The notes under the pieces: generated by a model
What the model was told of the DNA's origin: nothing
Seen by the model: the letters and a program-made list of their open reading frames with translations, nothing else
The model's database searches: none
Program-made: the position numbers and the translations under genes
Source of the DNA: an uncultured Oscillibacter sp.
GTDB taxonomy: Bacteria > Bacillota > Clostridia > Oscillospirales > Oscillospiraceae
Reading direction: 5' to 3'
Length of the DNA: 53,157 nt
NCBI GenBank assembly: GCA_900770295.1
Contig: CAAGJQ010000002.1
Coordinates: 1-53,157, forward strand
Part shown: positions 34,253 through 43,490 of the stretch, one piece after another
Position numbering within the stretch: the stretch's first letter is position 1
How the letters are laid out: the number at the start of each line of letters is the position of its first letter

Positions 34253-34361
34253 AAACGTGCCGGTGGCACGTTTGTAGCGTAGACCCGAACAGCTATGCTG
34301 TTCGGGGGGAACCCCCGCTGGTAGAATGGGGGTTCATCCCCCCCGTCCCCCGTGGGGGGAC
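34253..34361 (+). repeat. Four consecutive hairpins upstream of xseA
   Basis: Separate inverted repeats in a row: AAACGTGCC/GGCACGTTT (34253-34273), CCCGAACAGC/GCTGTTCGGG (34284-34306), GAACCCCC/GGGGGTTC (34309-34335) and GTCCCCC/GGGGGAC (34345-34361). None has a T tract. The last ends 7 bases before the xseA Shine-Dalgarno. Confidence 0.85.
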
Positions 34362-34382
34362 ACCCTCAAAAGGAGGTATCCC

Positions 34383-35600
34383 ATGGAACAGCACATCTTC
34401 GGCGTCACCGAAGTGAACAATCTGGTCAAGCTCCTTCTGGACAACGAGCCCATGCTCCAGAACATCTGCGTCCGGGGCGAGCTGTCCAACTATAAGATGT
34501 ACCCCTCCGGCCACCACTACTTCACCCTGAAGGACCCGGAGGGCGCCCTGCGCTGCGTCATGTTCAAGGGCAGCGCCATGCGGCTCCGCTTCCGGCCGGA
34601 AAACGGCATGAAGGTGCTGGTGACAGGCCGCGTCACCGTGTTCCCCCGGGACGGCGCTTACCAGTTATACTGCAACACCATGACCCCGGAGGGCGCCGGA
34701 GATCTGGCGGTGGCTTTTGAGCAGCTGAAGGCCAGACTGTACGCCGAGGGCCTGTTCGACCCGGCCCACAAAAAGCCCCTGCCGCCGTATCCGGAAAAGA
34801 TCGCCATTGTCACCTCCTCGGCGGGGGCGGCGGTCCACGACATGATCCGAATTCTTCGCCGCCGGTATCCCATCGCCAAGGTGATCCTGCTCCCCGTGCG
34901 GGTCCAGGGCGCCGAGGCGCCGCCGGAGATCGCCGGGGCTATCCGGTACGCCAATCGCTGGAAGGTGGGGGACCTCATCATCACCGGCCGGGGCGGCGGC
35001 TCCATAGAGGACCTGTGGGCCTTCAACGACGAGCGGGTGGCCCGGGCCATCTACGATTCGGAGCTCCCGGTCATCTCCGCCGTGGGCCATGAGCCGGACG
35101 TGACCATCTCCGACTTTGTGGCCGACGCCCGGGCGTCCACGCCCTCCAACGCGGCGGAGATCGCCGTACCGGACCAAGTGGAGCTGCTGCGGTGGCTCCG
35201 GGGCGCGGAAGAGCGGATGGCCCAGAGCGAGAGCCAGAGACTGGCGGCCCTGCGCCAGCGGCTGGACACCCTGGCGTCCAAGCGGGTCATGACAGACCAC
35301 CTGGCCTATGTCCAGGACAAGCGGATGGAGCTGGTCCACGTCCAGCAGCGGCTGGGCGATCTGTCCGGCGCGGCGGTGGCCCGGAAGCGGCAGAAATTTT
35401 CGGAGCTGGCGGCGTCTCTGGACGCCATGAGCCCTCTGAAGGTCCTGGGCCGGGGCTACGCCATGGCCCAGAACGAAGCGGGGCAGATTTTGAAAAGCCA
35501 TCGGGACGTGACAGCCGGGGACCGGGTGTCCGTGACCCTGGGCGACGGCGGCTTCACCTGTACGGTGGACGAGCCATTCGGGAAGGAGAACGGGAAATGA
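34383..35600 (+). CDS. xseA: Exodeoxyribonuclease VII large subunit
   Basis: 405 residues. N-terminal OB fold (FGVTEVNNLVKLLL...VRGELSNYK), catalytic middle domain (IAIVTSSAGAAVHDMIRILRRRYP, GRGGGSIEDLWAFNDE, SAVGHEPDVTISDFVADARASTPSNAAE) and a coiled-coil C-terminus. With XseB it degrades single-stranded DNA. AAGGAGGT lies 6 bases before the ATG at 34383. Overlaps xseB. Confidence 0.96.
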   Translation: MEQHIFGVTEVNNLVKLLLDNEPMLQNICVRGELSNYKMYPSGHHYFTLKDPEGALRCVMFKGSAMRLRFRPENGMKVLVTGRVTVFPRDGAYQLYCNTMTPEGAGDLAVAFEQLKARLYAEGLFDPAHKKPLPPYPEKIAIVTSSAGAAVHDMIRILRRRYPIAKVILLPVRVQGAEAPPEIAGAIRYANRWKVGDLIITGRGGGSIEDLWAFNDERVARAIYDSELPVISAVGHEPDVTISDFVADARASTPSNAAEIAVPDQVELLRWLRGAEERMAQSESQRLAALRQRLDTLASKRVMTDHLAYVQDKRMELVHVQQRLGDLSGAAVARKRQKFSELAASLDAMSPLKVLGRGYAMAQNEAGQILKSHRDVTAGDRVSVTLGDGGFTCTVDEPFGKENGK

Positions 35601-35833
35601 ACGGGAAAAAGGCAACGTTTGAGCAGCAGATTCAGCGGCTCGAGGAGATCGTGGCGGCGCTGGAAAAGGGCGACGCGCCGCTGGCGGACTCTCTGGCTCT
35701 GTTTGAGGAGGGTACGAAGCTGATCGCCGCCTGTTCCAAAGAGCTGGACCAGGCGGAGCAGCAGGTGGTGAAGCTGATGAAGGGCGCCGACGGCGCGCCG
35801 GTGGAGCTGCCCTTTGACACGGAGGAGGACTGA
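35597..35833 (+). CDS. xseB: Exodeoxyribonuclease VII small subunit
   Basis: 78 residues, helical, with the family core FEQQIQRLEEIVAALEKGDAPL and LALFEEGTKLI. Starts within the last codons of xseA and ends 2 bases before ispA. Confidence 0.95.
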   Translation: MNGKKATFEQQIQRLEEIVAALEKGDAPLADSLALFEEGTKLIAACSKELDQAEQQVVKLMKGADGAPVELPFDTEED

Positions 35834-35835
35834 AT

Positions 35836-36711
35836 ATGGAAAAGGACCTGTTTGACGCCCGGTATCAGGACTACCGTCAGGCGGTGGAGGAGTTTTTGGA
35901 CAGTCTGTTTACGGACAAGCCCCACTGGGCGGACCTGTACGAGTCCATGCGGTACAGCCTGCTGGCCGGGGGCAAGCGCATCCGGCCGGTGCTGACGCTG
36001 GAATTCGCCCGCCTGGCCGGGATGGACTGGAAGCAGGCGGTCCCCGTGGCCTGCGCCCTGGAGCTGGTCCACACCTATTCCCTGATCCACGACGACCTGC
36101 CCTGCATGGATGACGACGACCTCCGCCGGGGCAAGCCCACTAACCACAAGGTCTACGGCGAGACGCTGGCGGTGCTGGCGGGCGACGCCCTCCAGCCGGA
36201 GGCCTTTCGCCTGATCCTGACAGCCCCCGGCATCGCGCCGGAGCGGCGGGCGGCCTGCGCGCTGATTCTGGCGGAGGCCGCCGGGGCGGACGGCATGGTA
36301 GCCGGACAGGTACTGGACACCCTCCATGAGCCCAGGACAGAGGCGGAGATCACGGAGGTCCACCATCTCAAGACCGGGGCCATGATCGCAGGTGCCTGCA
36401 AGCTGGGCGTGGCCGCCGCCGGCGGGGAGCGGGCGCTGCTGGACGCGGCGGAGGCCTACGGCTACGAGCTGGGCATGGCCTTCCAGATCCGGGATGACAT
36501 GCTGGATGTCATCGGCACAGACGAGTTCGGCAAGCCCATCGGCTCCGACAAGGAGGAGGGGAAGATCACCTTTGTGGACCTGCTGGGCCTGGAGGGCTGC
36601 GACCGGGCCGTGCTGGACGGCACGGAACGGGCCAAGTCTGCCGTCAAATCCCTGGATACCGATGGATTTCTGGCCGCGCTGGCGGACAGTCTCTCGGAGC
36701 GGACCAAATAA
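35836..36711 (+). CDS. ispA: Farnesyl diphosphate synthase-type polyprenyl synthetase
   Basis: 291 residues. Condenses IPP with allylic diphosphates. First Asp-rich motif DDLPCMDDDD beginning at D86, second motif DDMLD (220-224), and GGKRIRP near the N-terminus. Context (xseA-xseB-ispA and dxs downstream) is the normal isoprenoid block. The product chain length cannot be fixed by eye; farnesyl is the usual product for this clade. Confidence 0.93.
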   Translation: MEKDLFDARYQDYRQAVEEFLDSLFTDKPHWADLYESMRYSLLAGGKRIRPVLTLEFARLAGMDWKQAVPVACALELVHTYSLIHDDLPCMDDDDLRRGKPTNHKVYGETLAVLAGDALQPEAFRLILTAPGIAPERRAACALILAEAAGADGMVAGQVLDTLHEPRTEAEITEVHHLKTGAMIAGACKLGVAAAGGERALLDAAEAYGYELGMAFQIRDDMLDVIGTDEFGKPIGSDKEEGKITFVDLLGLEGCDRAVLDGTERAKSAVKSLDTDGFLAALADSLSERTK

Positions 36712-36718
36712 TACGATT

Positions 36719-36750
36719 CTTCCATAGAAAATGGATATTTTCTATGGAAG
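36719..36750. repeat. Perfect 14-bp inverted repeat after ispA
   Basis: CTTCCATAGAAAAT and ATTTTCTATGGAAG around loop GGAT. It is AT-rich, unlike its surroundings, and is not followed by a T tract. It could be a weak terminator, an operator for the next gene, or the boundary of inserted DNA. Confidence 0.85.
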
Positions 36751-36789
36751 AGGCGCCACTGCCGGCGGTCAAGATATGAGGAGGGGTCC

Positions 36790-39700
36790 ATGATGATGAA
36801 ACGGCTTATGAGCGTTGTGCTCACCTGCGCGCTGCTGTTGGCATTGCTGCCCGCGTCGGCGCTGGCGGATGAGGAGGAAACTATCACGAGCACGGCTCCT
36901 GCGTGCAATGATACCACCTATACGGTGAGAAAGCCGGGGGAGCTGCTCTGGGTCGCCGATCAGACCGCGGCCGGAAATCATTTTCAGGGATTCACCGTTG
37001 AGCTTGCGGCGGACCTTGATATGACGGGCTGTGACTGGAGTGGGATCGGCTATAATCTGAACAACTATTTTGCCGGCACCTTTGACGGCAACGGGTTTAC
37101 GATCAAGGGGCTGAGCGCCGGCTGGAGCATCGACTCCTTCACCATCATCAACGCCCCCAGACATACGATCGGTCTGTTCGGTGTCTGCATTGGCGCCACG
37201 GTAAAAAATCTTGTGCTGGAAGATGCGGCGTTCAGCATCACGAACGAGTCCGGCTATACCAACGCCTATTCCTCCATTGACGGGACAAGCGTATACGGAG
37301 GCGCGGTCAGCGGATACGCCAGCGACAGTGTGTTTCAAAATATTATTGTCCGCCGTTCATCCGTCAAGGTCCATACCGGCGCGGAATCCGCCGTGGCCTA
37401 TTGCGGAGGTCTCGTCGGATATGCGGTCCTGTGCAGCTTCGCCCACTGCGCCAGCGAGGGCGGCACGGTTCAGGGCACCACGGCCTCGCTGAACAACGAT
37501 GCCAATGCCGGCGGCATCGTCGGCGAGTGGGTGAACGAGGGGACGATGCGGCAGTGCTACAATACCTCCGCCGTTCTGGGCTGCGCGGAGTACGCCAACG
37601 CCTGCACCGGCGGCCTCGTGGGGCGATCCACGAACACCGGTTCCGCCCTCTCCGCCATCCGGGACTGCTACAATCAGGGGCGGGTCCAGCATACCTCCTC
37701 GCTGATGGAGACCGCATACATCGGCGGCATCATCGGTTATTCCAGCAGCACGGTGAACAGGTGCTACAACTCCGGCGCGGTGACCGCCGTGTCGGGAGGG
37801 TCTATGGCCAAGTCCTATGCCGGCGGTATCTCCGCCGGGGGCATCAGCACCTCCGCTGTGGCCAACTCCGCCGTCATGTGCACGCAGCTCAGCGCGGAGA
37901 CAGGGACATACACCATCTCCGGCGCCGGGAGCAGGGAGAATAACCTGTCGTACAGCGGACTGCCCTCCGGCCAGGACAGCGGGCAATACGCGCTGAACAT
38001 TTTTTACGGAAGCGGCCTGTTTGCAGAAAAGCTGTCCTGGGATTTCGGCTATATATGGAGTGCTGAGGAGGCCGGATTCCCGACGCTCCAGTACCGCGAC
38101 GCCGACATGGAGGAGGACATCCAGACCGTGGACGCGGCAGCGGCGGAGATCAGGATCATTTTCTCGGACGGCGACCGGTATGACCATGTCACGGGAGATA
38201 TCGCCTACACCCCGTCCCCCAATGCGGCCACAGTTGCCTGGTATTCCAGCAACGAGGCGGTGGTCTCCGCGGAGAACGGCTCCGTCACCCGCCAGGAGCA
38301 GGACTATCAGGTGCGGATCACCGCCGTCATCTCCAGCGGGAAGTATTCCGTGCAGAAGAAATTCGTTTTGAATGTGCTGGGTACGTCGGATTCCGCCGCG
38401 GTGGAGCCCGAGGAGTGGGGCATGACGGTGGACGAGGCGCGGACGCTGGTTGCGATGCTCCGCTCCTGCAAGTTCCAGGACGTATCCGCGTCGGACCAGG
38501 ACGTGCTTGTCCTGATCGGCGCCGATACGAATGAGCAGCATGTGGTCTCCGTGCTGGCGTCCGTGATCAGCTACATGGAAGTGCCGGAGGAGAATGAACT
38601 GATCAAGTCCAAGACCCAAAATGTGGTCGATCTGATCAAGTCCGGCCAGAACCAGGAGATGTCCGCGCTGATCGGAGACTTGAGCGACAGTCTGGTCAAG
38701 TGGGACAGCGAAGGGGAATCGGCGCAGATCAACGGAAAGACCATCGCCAAAAACCTGATCAAAATTCCGTCGGCCCTCCTGAATATCAAAATGGATTTCA
38801 TCGACGGATACGATAAGATCAAGGCGCTGAAGGAGTTTGAGATCAAGGACAGCAAGGTGGAGACAGCCCTCGACTATACCGGAAAGCTCGGAAAAGTCAT
38901 CGATTATATTTACAACGCGGCCGCTTCCATGGAACCGGAGTCCAGATCAACCTCCCTGATCAGCTGTAGCAAAATCGTGAACCTGGCCAACAACGCCTAT
39001 CAGGCCTTTCAGATTTACAATGCCTATCAGACGGTAAAGCAGAATGCCGTCAAGGCGTATATCAATATGTATCTGAACAACAGGCCCTATTTTGACAGCG
39101 CGGACGATGAGGCGTTCCAGCTCATCATGAGCGCCCACGCGGCGACGAGCATCAAGACGGACGTGGAGAACATCGATGAGATCGCCGAGAGCCTGTATCA
39201 GATCCATCGGAAATACAGCGGGGGACTGGAGGACGCGTACAAGATCACGGTCATGTGTCCCGTGGATGTCACGGTGTACAACGGACAGGGAGAGATCGTC
39301 GGCCGGGTGGTCAATAACGCGGTGGACCACAGCATTGCCAACTCTCTGCGCATCACGGTCGGCGGCGAGGAGAATGACGAAAAAACGATCTATGTCCAGG
39401 ACGACGATGTGTACTCCATCGCCCTGACCGGAAACGACAGCGGCACCATGAGCATCAGCGTGGAGAGGGCTGACGACCGGTCCATCCGGAACTACCTTTA
39501 CGAGGATATCGCCCTGGAGACGGGAAGATCCCTGACCTTTGACATCTCCTCCGAGAGTGTCGCGGACGAAGAAATGCCGGTGATCCACGACGTGGAGGAC
39601 GGCGTCGAGACGGACGTCTCCGAGACGGTGGACGCGCAGTCCACCCGGTACAGGCTGACGGTGTATCCGTGTCTGGCGGACGCCGACGGCGTGCTCACGC

Positions 39701-42555
39701 TCTCACCGGAGGGCGGCTGCAGCACCGAGACCTATCTCGCCGCCGGAACGGCCCTCCGGCCGGTGATCGTGGTGAACGACGGATACCTCTTTGACGGCTT
39801 CTACACCGATTCCGACTGCACGGAAGCGTATACCGGAGCGACCATGCCAGCCTCTGAGCTGACGCTGTTCGCGAAGTTTTCGGAGAACCTGACGGGGATC
39901 GTGATCACCGCCCAGCCCCGGAGCGCGGATTACTTCCTGAACGATGAGGCGGAAGAATTGAGCGTTCAGGTCGAAAATGACACGGGGTATCAGTATCAGT
40001 GGTACCGGTACACCGGGACAAAAGACGATGCGGAGGCGATTGATGGGGCCACTTCCGATCACTACCTGCCGGGTACCGAAAGCGAGGGGACGGTCTGCTA
40101 TTTCGTCAGGATCTCCTGCCGGAGCGGAGCGGAGACACTGGTTCTGGACAGTGAGAGCGCTGTCATCCGCGTATCGAAGCGGGAGGTGATCGCCTCCGGA
40201 ACATGCGGGGACGCCCTCACATGGACGATCGGCCTGGACGGCGTTCTCACGGTCTCCGGCCAGGGGCCGATCGGTGATTTCAGCGGGGAGAGCGCGCCGT
40301 GGAGCGCCTACGCCTCCCAGATCACCGCAGTGGACGTGAGGGACGGCGTCACCGCCGTCGGGGAGAACGCGTTTGCCGGTTTGTCCCATGCGGCGTGGGC
40401 CTCCTTCGCGGACAGCGTCACCGATATTGCCGGGGGCGTCCTCTCCGGGTGCGATGCCCTCACAGAGCTGACGATCCCCTTTGTCGGGAGCAGCCGGGAC
40501 GCGTCGGGGACGAAAGACGCGGTTTTGGGGCATCTCTTCGGGACCGCCTCCGCCGGCACGACACAGTATTATACGCGCAGCGGCTCCTCGCTGTCCGGAG
40601 ACACCTACAACATTCCGGCCTCCTTGACAAGCGTGACCGTCACGGACGCCGTGCAGATCCCGTTTGGCGCGTTCTTCAACTGCGCCTATCTCTCCGGGAT
40701 CACGCTGAACGAGGGCATTGAGACCGTGGCGGAATACGCGTTCAGCAATTGCAGCGGGCTGACGGATATCGTCCTTCCGAAGACAGCCGCTTCCATCGGC
40801 GACCGGGCACTGAGCGGCTGTACCGGCCTGCGGTCCATCACCGTGCCGTTCGTGGGCGCAACAAGCAGCGAAAACGGTACCACCAGCGCGGTCCTCGGCC
40901 ATCTGTTTGGGCCGGATTCCGGCGGAACCGAGCAATACGTCGCGCAGTCGGACACCTCCATATCCACAAGTAAGTTTGGCATTCCCACCGGTCTGACCAG
41001 GGTGACGCTGACAAACGCCTCCATCCTTCCCTTCGGCGCGTTTTCCAACTGCGAGAACCTGACGGAGATCTCGCTCAACAGCGGTATCGAGAGCGTCGGC
41101 GCGTACGCCTTCTACAACTGCAAGGGACTCACGCAGCTGGTCATTCCCGGGAGCGTCACCGGCATCTCTGAAAACGCCCTGCGGGGCTGTGATTCTCTGG
41201 AGGACCTGACGATACCCTTCATTGGCTCGAACCGTCAGGCCAACAAGACCTATGACGGCGCGCTCGGCTACATATTCGGACGCGCGTACTCCAGCGATAC
41301 CGAGTACTACATCCAGTATCCCATTCTGGACGGGACGTCGGTCTCGGGCTACGGCTACGTGGTGCCGAAAACCCTGACCCGCGTGACGGTCACGGACGCG
41401 GTCCTGATCCCCTTCGGCGCATTCAGCGGCCTGACGCAGGTACAGTCCGTCGTATTGAATCCGGGAATTGAAACGATCGAGGCATACGCGTTCCGGGGCT
41501 GCACCGGCCTGACGGACGTCTACTACTGCGGAAGCGAGACGCAGTGGGGCGCCATCTCCATCAGCGGCAGCGGCAATGATCCGCTTCTGGCGGCGGAAAT
41601 GCACTACGACTACGGGACCGGCGACATACCGAAGGAGACCTATACCATTACCTACGCGGCCAACGGCGGCACGGGGACCATGGAGAGCGGAACCGCCGCG
41701 GAGGGAGAGCCGTTTACACTGCCGGACAACGGCTTCGGAGCGCCGGAGGGAAAACAGTTCCGGGCCTGGAGCGTCGGCGGGGCGGAGTATCAGCCGGGAG
41801 AGACCTGCGTCTTTACGGAGAACACCACAGTCACGGCGATGTGGTCGGACATCCTTGAAACTCCCGCCGCTGTATTCACAGCCACGGGACCGGACACCGG
41901 TACGCTGGCCAACGTCTCCCCGGATATGCAGTACAGCATCGATGGCGGCGGGTGGACGGACTGCGGCTCGGAGAGCATCGCCCTCACCGGGCTTTCCGCC
42001 TGTACCATTCTGGTGGTCCGGCGCGGTGACGGGATGTCAACGGTGGATTCCGAGGTCCAGAGGATCGCAGTCACCCGGGCGGAGACGCCCCGGCTGACCG
42101 TGACCCAGCCCGGCGCCGCCGGCGAAAAGGGCGTCATTGCCACGGACGCCAGCCACGAATACAGTACCGATGGAATCAGCTGGACCGGCTGCTCCGGCGC
42201 GCTTGAGGCGGAGCCGGGCACCTATTATGTCCGGGTCAGGGCCAGCGGGACCCAGCTGGCCTCCGGAGCGCAGACCGTTGTGATCGATCAGCTCCCGTAT
42301 TCCGTCAGCGCCTCCGGGGAGGACGGCCGGTTGGACTATCTGATCCATGCCCCCCAATCGGAGCAGGTCACTGTCGCCGTGGCCTGGTACGCTTCGTCGG
42401 GCCGTATGCTCGGCGGCAGCGTCGGGACCGTGGATCTGGTCAAGGGAGAGAACAGGGCGTCCCTGGCCCTTCCGGCCGAGGCTGCGGCATGTAAGCTCTT
42501 CCTGCTGGAATACGGCACATACAAGCCCCTGTGCTCCGTCTGGAGCAGCCGGTAA
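36790..42555 (+). CDS. Giant secreted BspA/GLUG-type repeat surface protein
   Basis: 1921 residues. Signal peptide 1-26 (ending ASALA). Then a GLUG-like beta-helix region (about 200-360; repeats GGLVGYA, GGIVGEW, GGLVGRS, GGIIGYS), a Big-type Ig domain (about 451-532), a helical region of no known family (about 537-817), a beta region, an InlB/Flg_new-like repeat (about 953-1031), an Ig-like domain (1036-1132), BspA-type leucine-rich repeats (1136-1611) in three 123-residue units, another InlB-like repeat (1617-1688) and a beta C-terminus. No LPxTG, SLH or choline-binding anchor is seen. Three ATG codons in a row follow GAGGAGGGG. A probable adhesin, by family. It interrupts an otherwise conserved housekeeping block. 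Confidence 0.88.
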   Translation: MMMKRLMSVVLTCALLLALLPASALADEEETITSTAPACNDTTYTVRKPGELLWVADQTAAGNHFQGFTVELAADLDMTGCDWSGIGYNLNNYFAGTFDGNGFTIKGLSAGWSIDSFTIINAPRHTIGLFGVCIGATVKNLVLEDAAFSITNESGYTNAYSSIDGTSVYGGAVSGYASDSVFQNIIVRRSSVKVHTGAESAVAYCGGLVGYAVLCSFAHCASEGGTVQGTTASLNNDANAGGIVGEWVNEGTMRQCYNTSAVLGCAEYANACTGGLVGRSTNTGSALSAIRDCYNQGRVQHTSSLMETAYIGGIIGYSSSTVNRCYNSGAVTAVSGGSMAKSYAGGISAGGISTSAVANSAVMCTQLSAETGTYTISGAGSRENNLSYSGLPSGQDSGQYALNIFYGSGLFAEKLSWDFGYIWSAEEAGFPTLQYRDADMEEDIQTVDAAAAEIRIIFSDGDRYDHVTGDIAYTPSPNAATVAWYSSNEAVVSAENGSVTRQEQDYQVRITAVISSGKYSVQKKFVLNVLGTSDSAAVEPEEWGMTVDEARTLVAMLRSCKFQDVSASDQDVLVLIGADTNEQHVVSVLASVISYMEVPEENELIKSKTQNVVDLIKSGQNQEMSALIGDLSDSLVKWDSEGESAQINGKTIAKNLIKIPSALLNIKMDFIDGYDKIKALKEFEIKDSKVETALDYTGKLGKVIDYIYNAAASMEPESRSTSLISCSKIVNLANNAYQAFQIYNAYQTVKQNAVKAYINMYLNNRPYFDSADDEAFQLIMSAHAATSIKTDVENIDEIAESLYQIHRKYSGGLEDAYKITVMCPVDVTVYNGQGEIVGRVVNNAVDHSIANSLRITVGGEENDEKTIYVQDDDVYSIALTGNDSGTMSISVERADDRSIRNYLYEDIALETGRSLTFDISSESVADEEMPVIHDVEDGVETDVSETVDAQSTRYRLTVYPCLADADGVLTLSPEGGCSTETYLAAGTALRPVIVVNDGYLFDGFYTDSDCTEAYTGATMPASELTLFAKFSENLTGIVITAQPRSADYFLNDEAEELSVQVENDTGYQYQWYRYTGTKDDAEAIDGATSDHYLPGTESEGTVCYFVRISCRSGAETLVLDSESAVIRVSKREVIASGTCGDALTWTIGLDGVLTVSGQGPIGDFSGESAPWSAYASQITAVDVRDGVTAVGENAFAGLSHAAWASFADSVTDIAGGVLSGCDALTELTIPFVGSSRDASGTKDAVLGHLFGTASAGTTQYYTRSGSSLSGDTYNIPASLTSVTVTDAVQIPFGAFFNCAYLSGITLNEGIETVAEYAFSNCSGLTDIVLPKTAASIGDRALSGCTGLRSITVPFVGATSSENGTTSAVLGHLFGPDSGGTEQYVAQSDTSISTSKFGIPTGLTRVTLTNASILPFGAFSNCENLTEISLNSGIESVGAYAFYNCKGLTQLVIPGSVTGISENALRGCDSLEDLTIPFIGSNRQANKTYDGALGYIFGRAYSSDTEYYIQYPILDGTSVSGYGYVVPKTLTRVTVTDAVLIPFGAFSGLTQVQSVVLNPGIETIEAYAFRGCTGLTDVYYCGSETQWGAISISGSGNDPLLAAEMHYDYGTGDIPKETYTITYAANGGTGTMESGTAAEGEPFTLPDNGFGAPEGKQFRAWSVGGAEYQPGETCVFTENTTVTAMWSDILETPAAVFTATGPDTGTLANVSPDMQYSIDGGGWTDCGSESIALTGLSACTILVVRRGDGMSTVDSEVQRIAVTRAETPRLTVTQPGAAGEKGVIATDASHEYSTDGISWTGCSGALEAEPGTYYVRVRASGTQLASGAQTVVIDQLPYSVSASGEDGRLDYLIHAPQSEQVTVAVAWYASSGRMLGGSVGTVDLVKGENRASLALPAEAAACKLFLLEYGTYKPLCSVWSSR
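40519..41625 (+). repeat. Three tandem 369-bp repeat units within the giant surface-protein gene
   Basis: Units begin at 40519 (AVLGHLFG), 40888 (AVLGHLFG) and 41257 (GALGYIFG), spaced exactly 369 bases (123 residues). Each carries IPFGAF or LPFGAF, an LNxGIE(T/S)(V/I) strand and an AF.(N/G)C.GLT leucine-rich core. Protein similarity is clear while the DNA has diverged, so they are old duplications. Confidence 0.8.
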
Positions 42556-42598
42556 GGAACTGCGGAGACGTACTGAAAAAGGCCCGGAACGGGCGGAA

Positions 42599-42645
42599 TG
42601 GAGCGGCGGGGATTCCCGGGAAAACCGGGAACTCCCGCCGCTTCC
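42599..42645. repeat. Large GC hairpin downstream of the surface-protein gene
   Basis: GGAGCGGCGGG and CCCGCCGCTTCC enclose an inner CCCGG/CCGGG stem. It may end the transcript, but only TTCC follows. The rest of 42646-42765 shows no gene. Confidence 0.6.
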
Positions 42646-42768
42646 ATATCCCGGAGCACGGGGCTGCGGAGGGAGGATGCCGCATCCCTTCAGAAAAGCA
42701 GAGAGCAAAGCCCTCCGCCGCCCGCTGCTGTTCGGAGAGATGTTCACAAAAGATTTATACGGAATATA

Positions 42769-42797
42769 TTGTATATTTATAAAAACCGTGCTATACT
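42769..42797 (+). promoter_or_regulatory. Promoter of the OLE-like RNA
   Basis: TTGTAT (42769-42774), 17 bases, TATACT (42792-42797) with extended -10 TG, in an AT-rich pocket. Transcription would begin at about 42803, exactly at the first base of the closing stem of the RNA. Confidence 0.75.
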
Positions 42798-42802
42798 AAA
42801 TT

Positions 42803-43467
42803 CCGCTAAGCGGCGGCGCAGTATTCTAGTCAGATCTGCCGTTTCCTAGGGAGGGCCTAAAAATCCTCTGAAGGGCACATCGATGAAACCTCTGGTGCCT
42901 GCTTGATACGCCCAGTTTTGGGTGGGTGCTGGGGGGAAGCGCGCTGCGCGCGCTTGCGGACTCAGGGCGATTTCCAATGGCATGGTCAACCCGACCCTGT
43001 TTCCGTGGAGACCTGCTCTTGTGCACAGACGTACTCCCAACGTGGTATTTCCGGCCTGTGTACGAAGCAGATTGTGAACCTGCAATGCGGTGCATCGGCC
43101 CGGCCGGGCCGTAACGCTGTGTGCAGACGTAGCCTGCCTTGCGTGGGCATGGTGGATGAGAGGTCAGGCCGTTTTCGCTCCCGGCCGGAGCAACCGGCGG
43201 CCCCCTGCTCTCTGAAACCCTGTCTGCAAAAGAGGCTAAAGAAGCGGACGGACTGTGGTGGAAATCACCTAGGCTGTCGTTTCGGGCGAGAAAAGGATTG
43301 CAGTGCGGACTAAGTGGCAATCGGGTAGCATGGACTGGCAACGCTGTGCCGCGGTACTGAAAGGGGAACCGCCTCCATCGGCAACGAGGGGTGTAGCGCG
43401 GGGAAATCCAACCCGTACCTAAGCCGTAAGATTTACTTTTTTCGCCGCCGCCGGCTTAGCGGTTTTT
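42803..43467 (+). ncRNA. ole: OLE-like large structured RNA
   Basis: About 660 bases with no credible coding frame but dense pairing. The ends close: CCGCTAAG (42803-42810) pairs with CTTAGCGG (43455-43462), continued by CGGCGGCG/CGCCGCCG; a T5 run follows. Internal hairpins include AAGCGCGC/GCGCGCTT (42937-42955). OLE RNA is a ~600-nt RNA of Firmicutes lying among isoprenoid genes directly upstream of oapA; here it is between ispA and an oapA-like gene followed by dxs, tlyA, nadK, argR and recN, which is that arrangement. The call rests on context, size and structure, not on a covariance search. Confidence 0.8.
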
Positions 43468-43490
43468 AAATGTTACTGGAGGAACTCTGT

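Noticed and set aside
34250..34306. GTTAAGC and hairpins upstream of xseA considered as an attC site
   Set aside because: Only one core-like heptamer is present, with no partner core and no integrase nearby.
33736..34416. 226-codon + strand frame between nusB and xseA
   Set aside because: It starts inside the nusB terminator, runs through four hairpins and into xseA, has no recognisable protein pattern and no ribosome site.
42826..43341. Open frames on both strands inside the OLE-like RNA
   Set aside because: They overlap strongly paired RNA segments, lack ribosome sites, and translate to Arg/Pro/Ser-rich sequences with no family resemblance.
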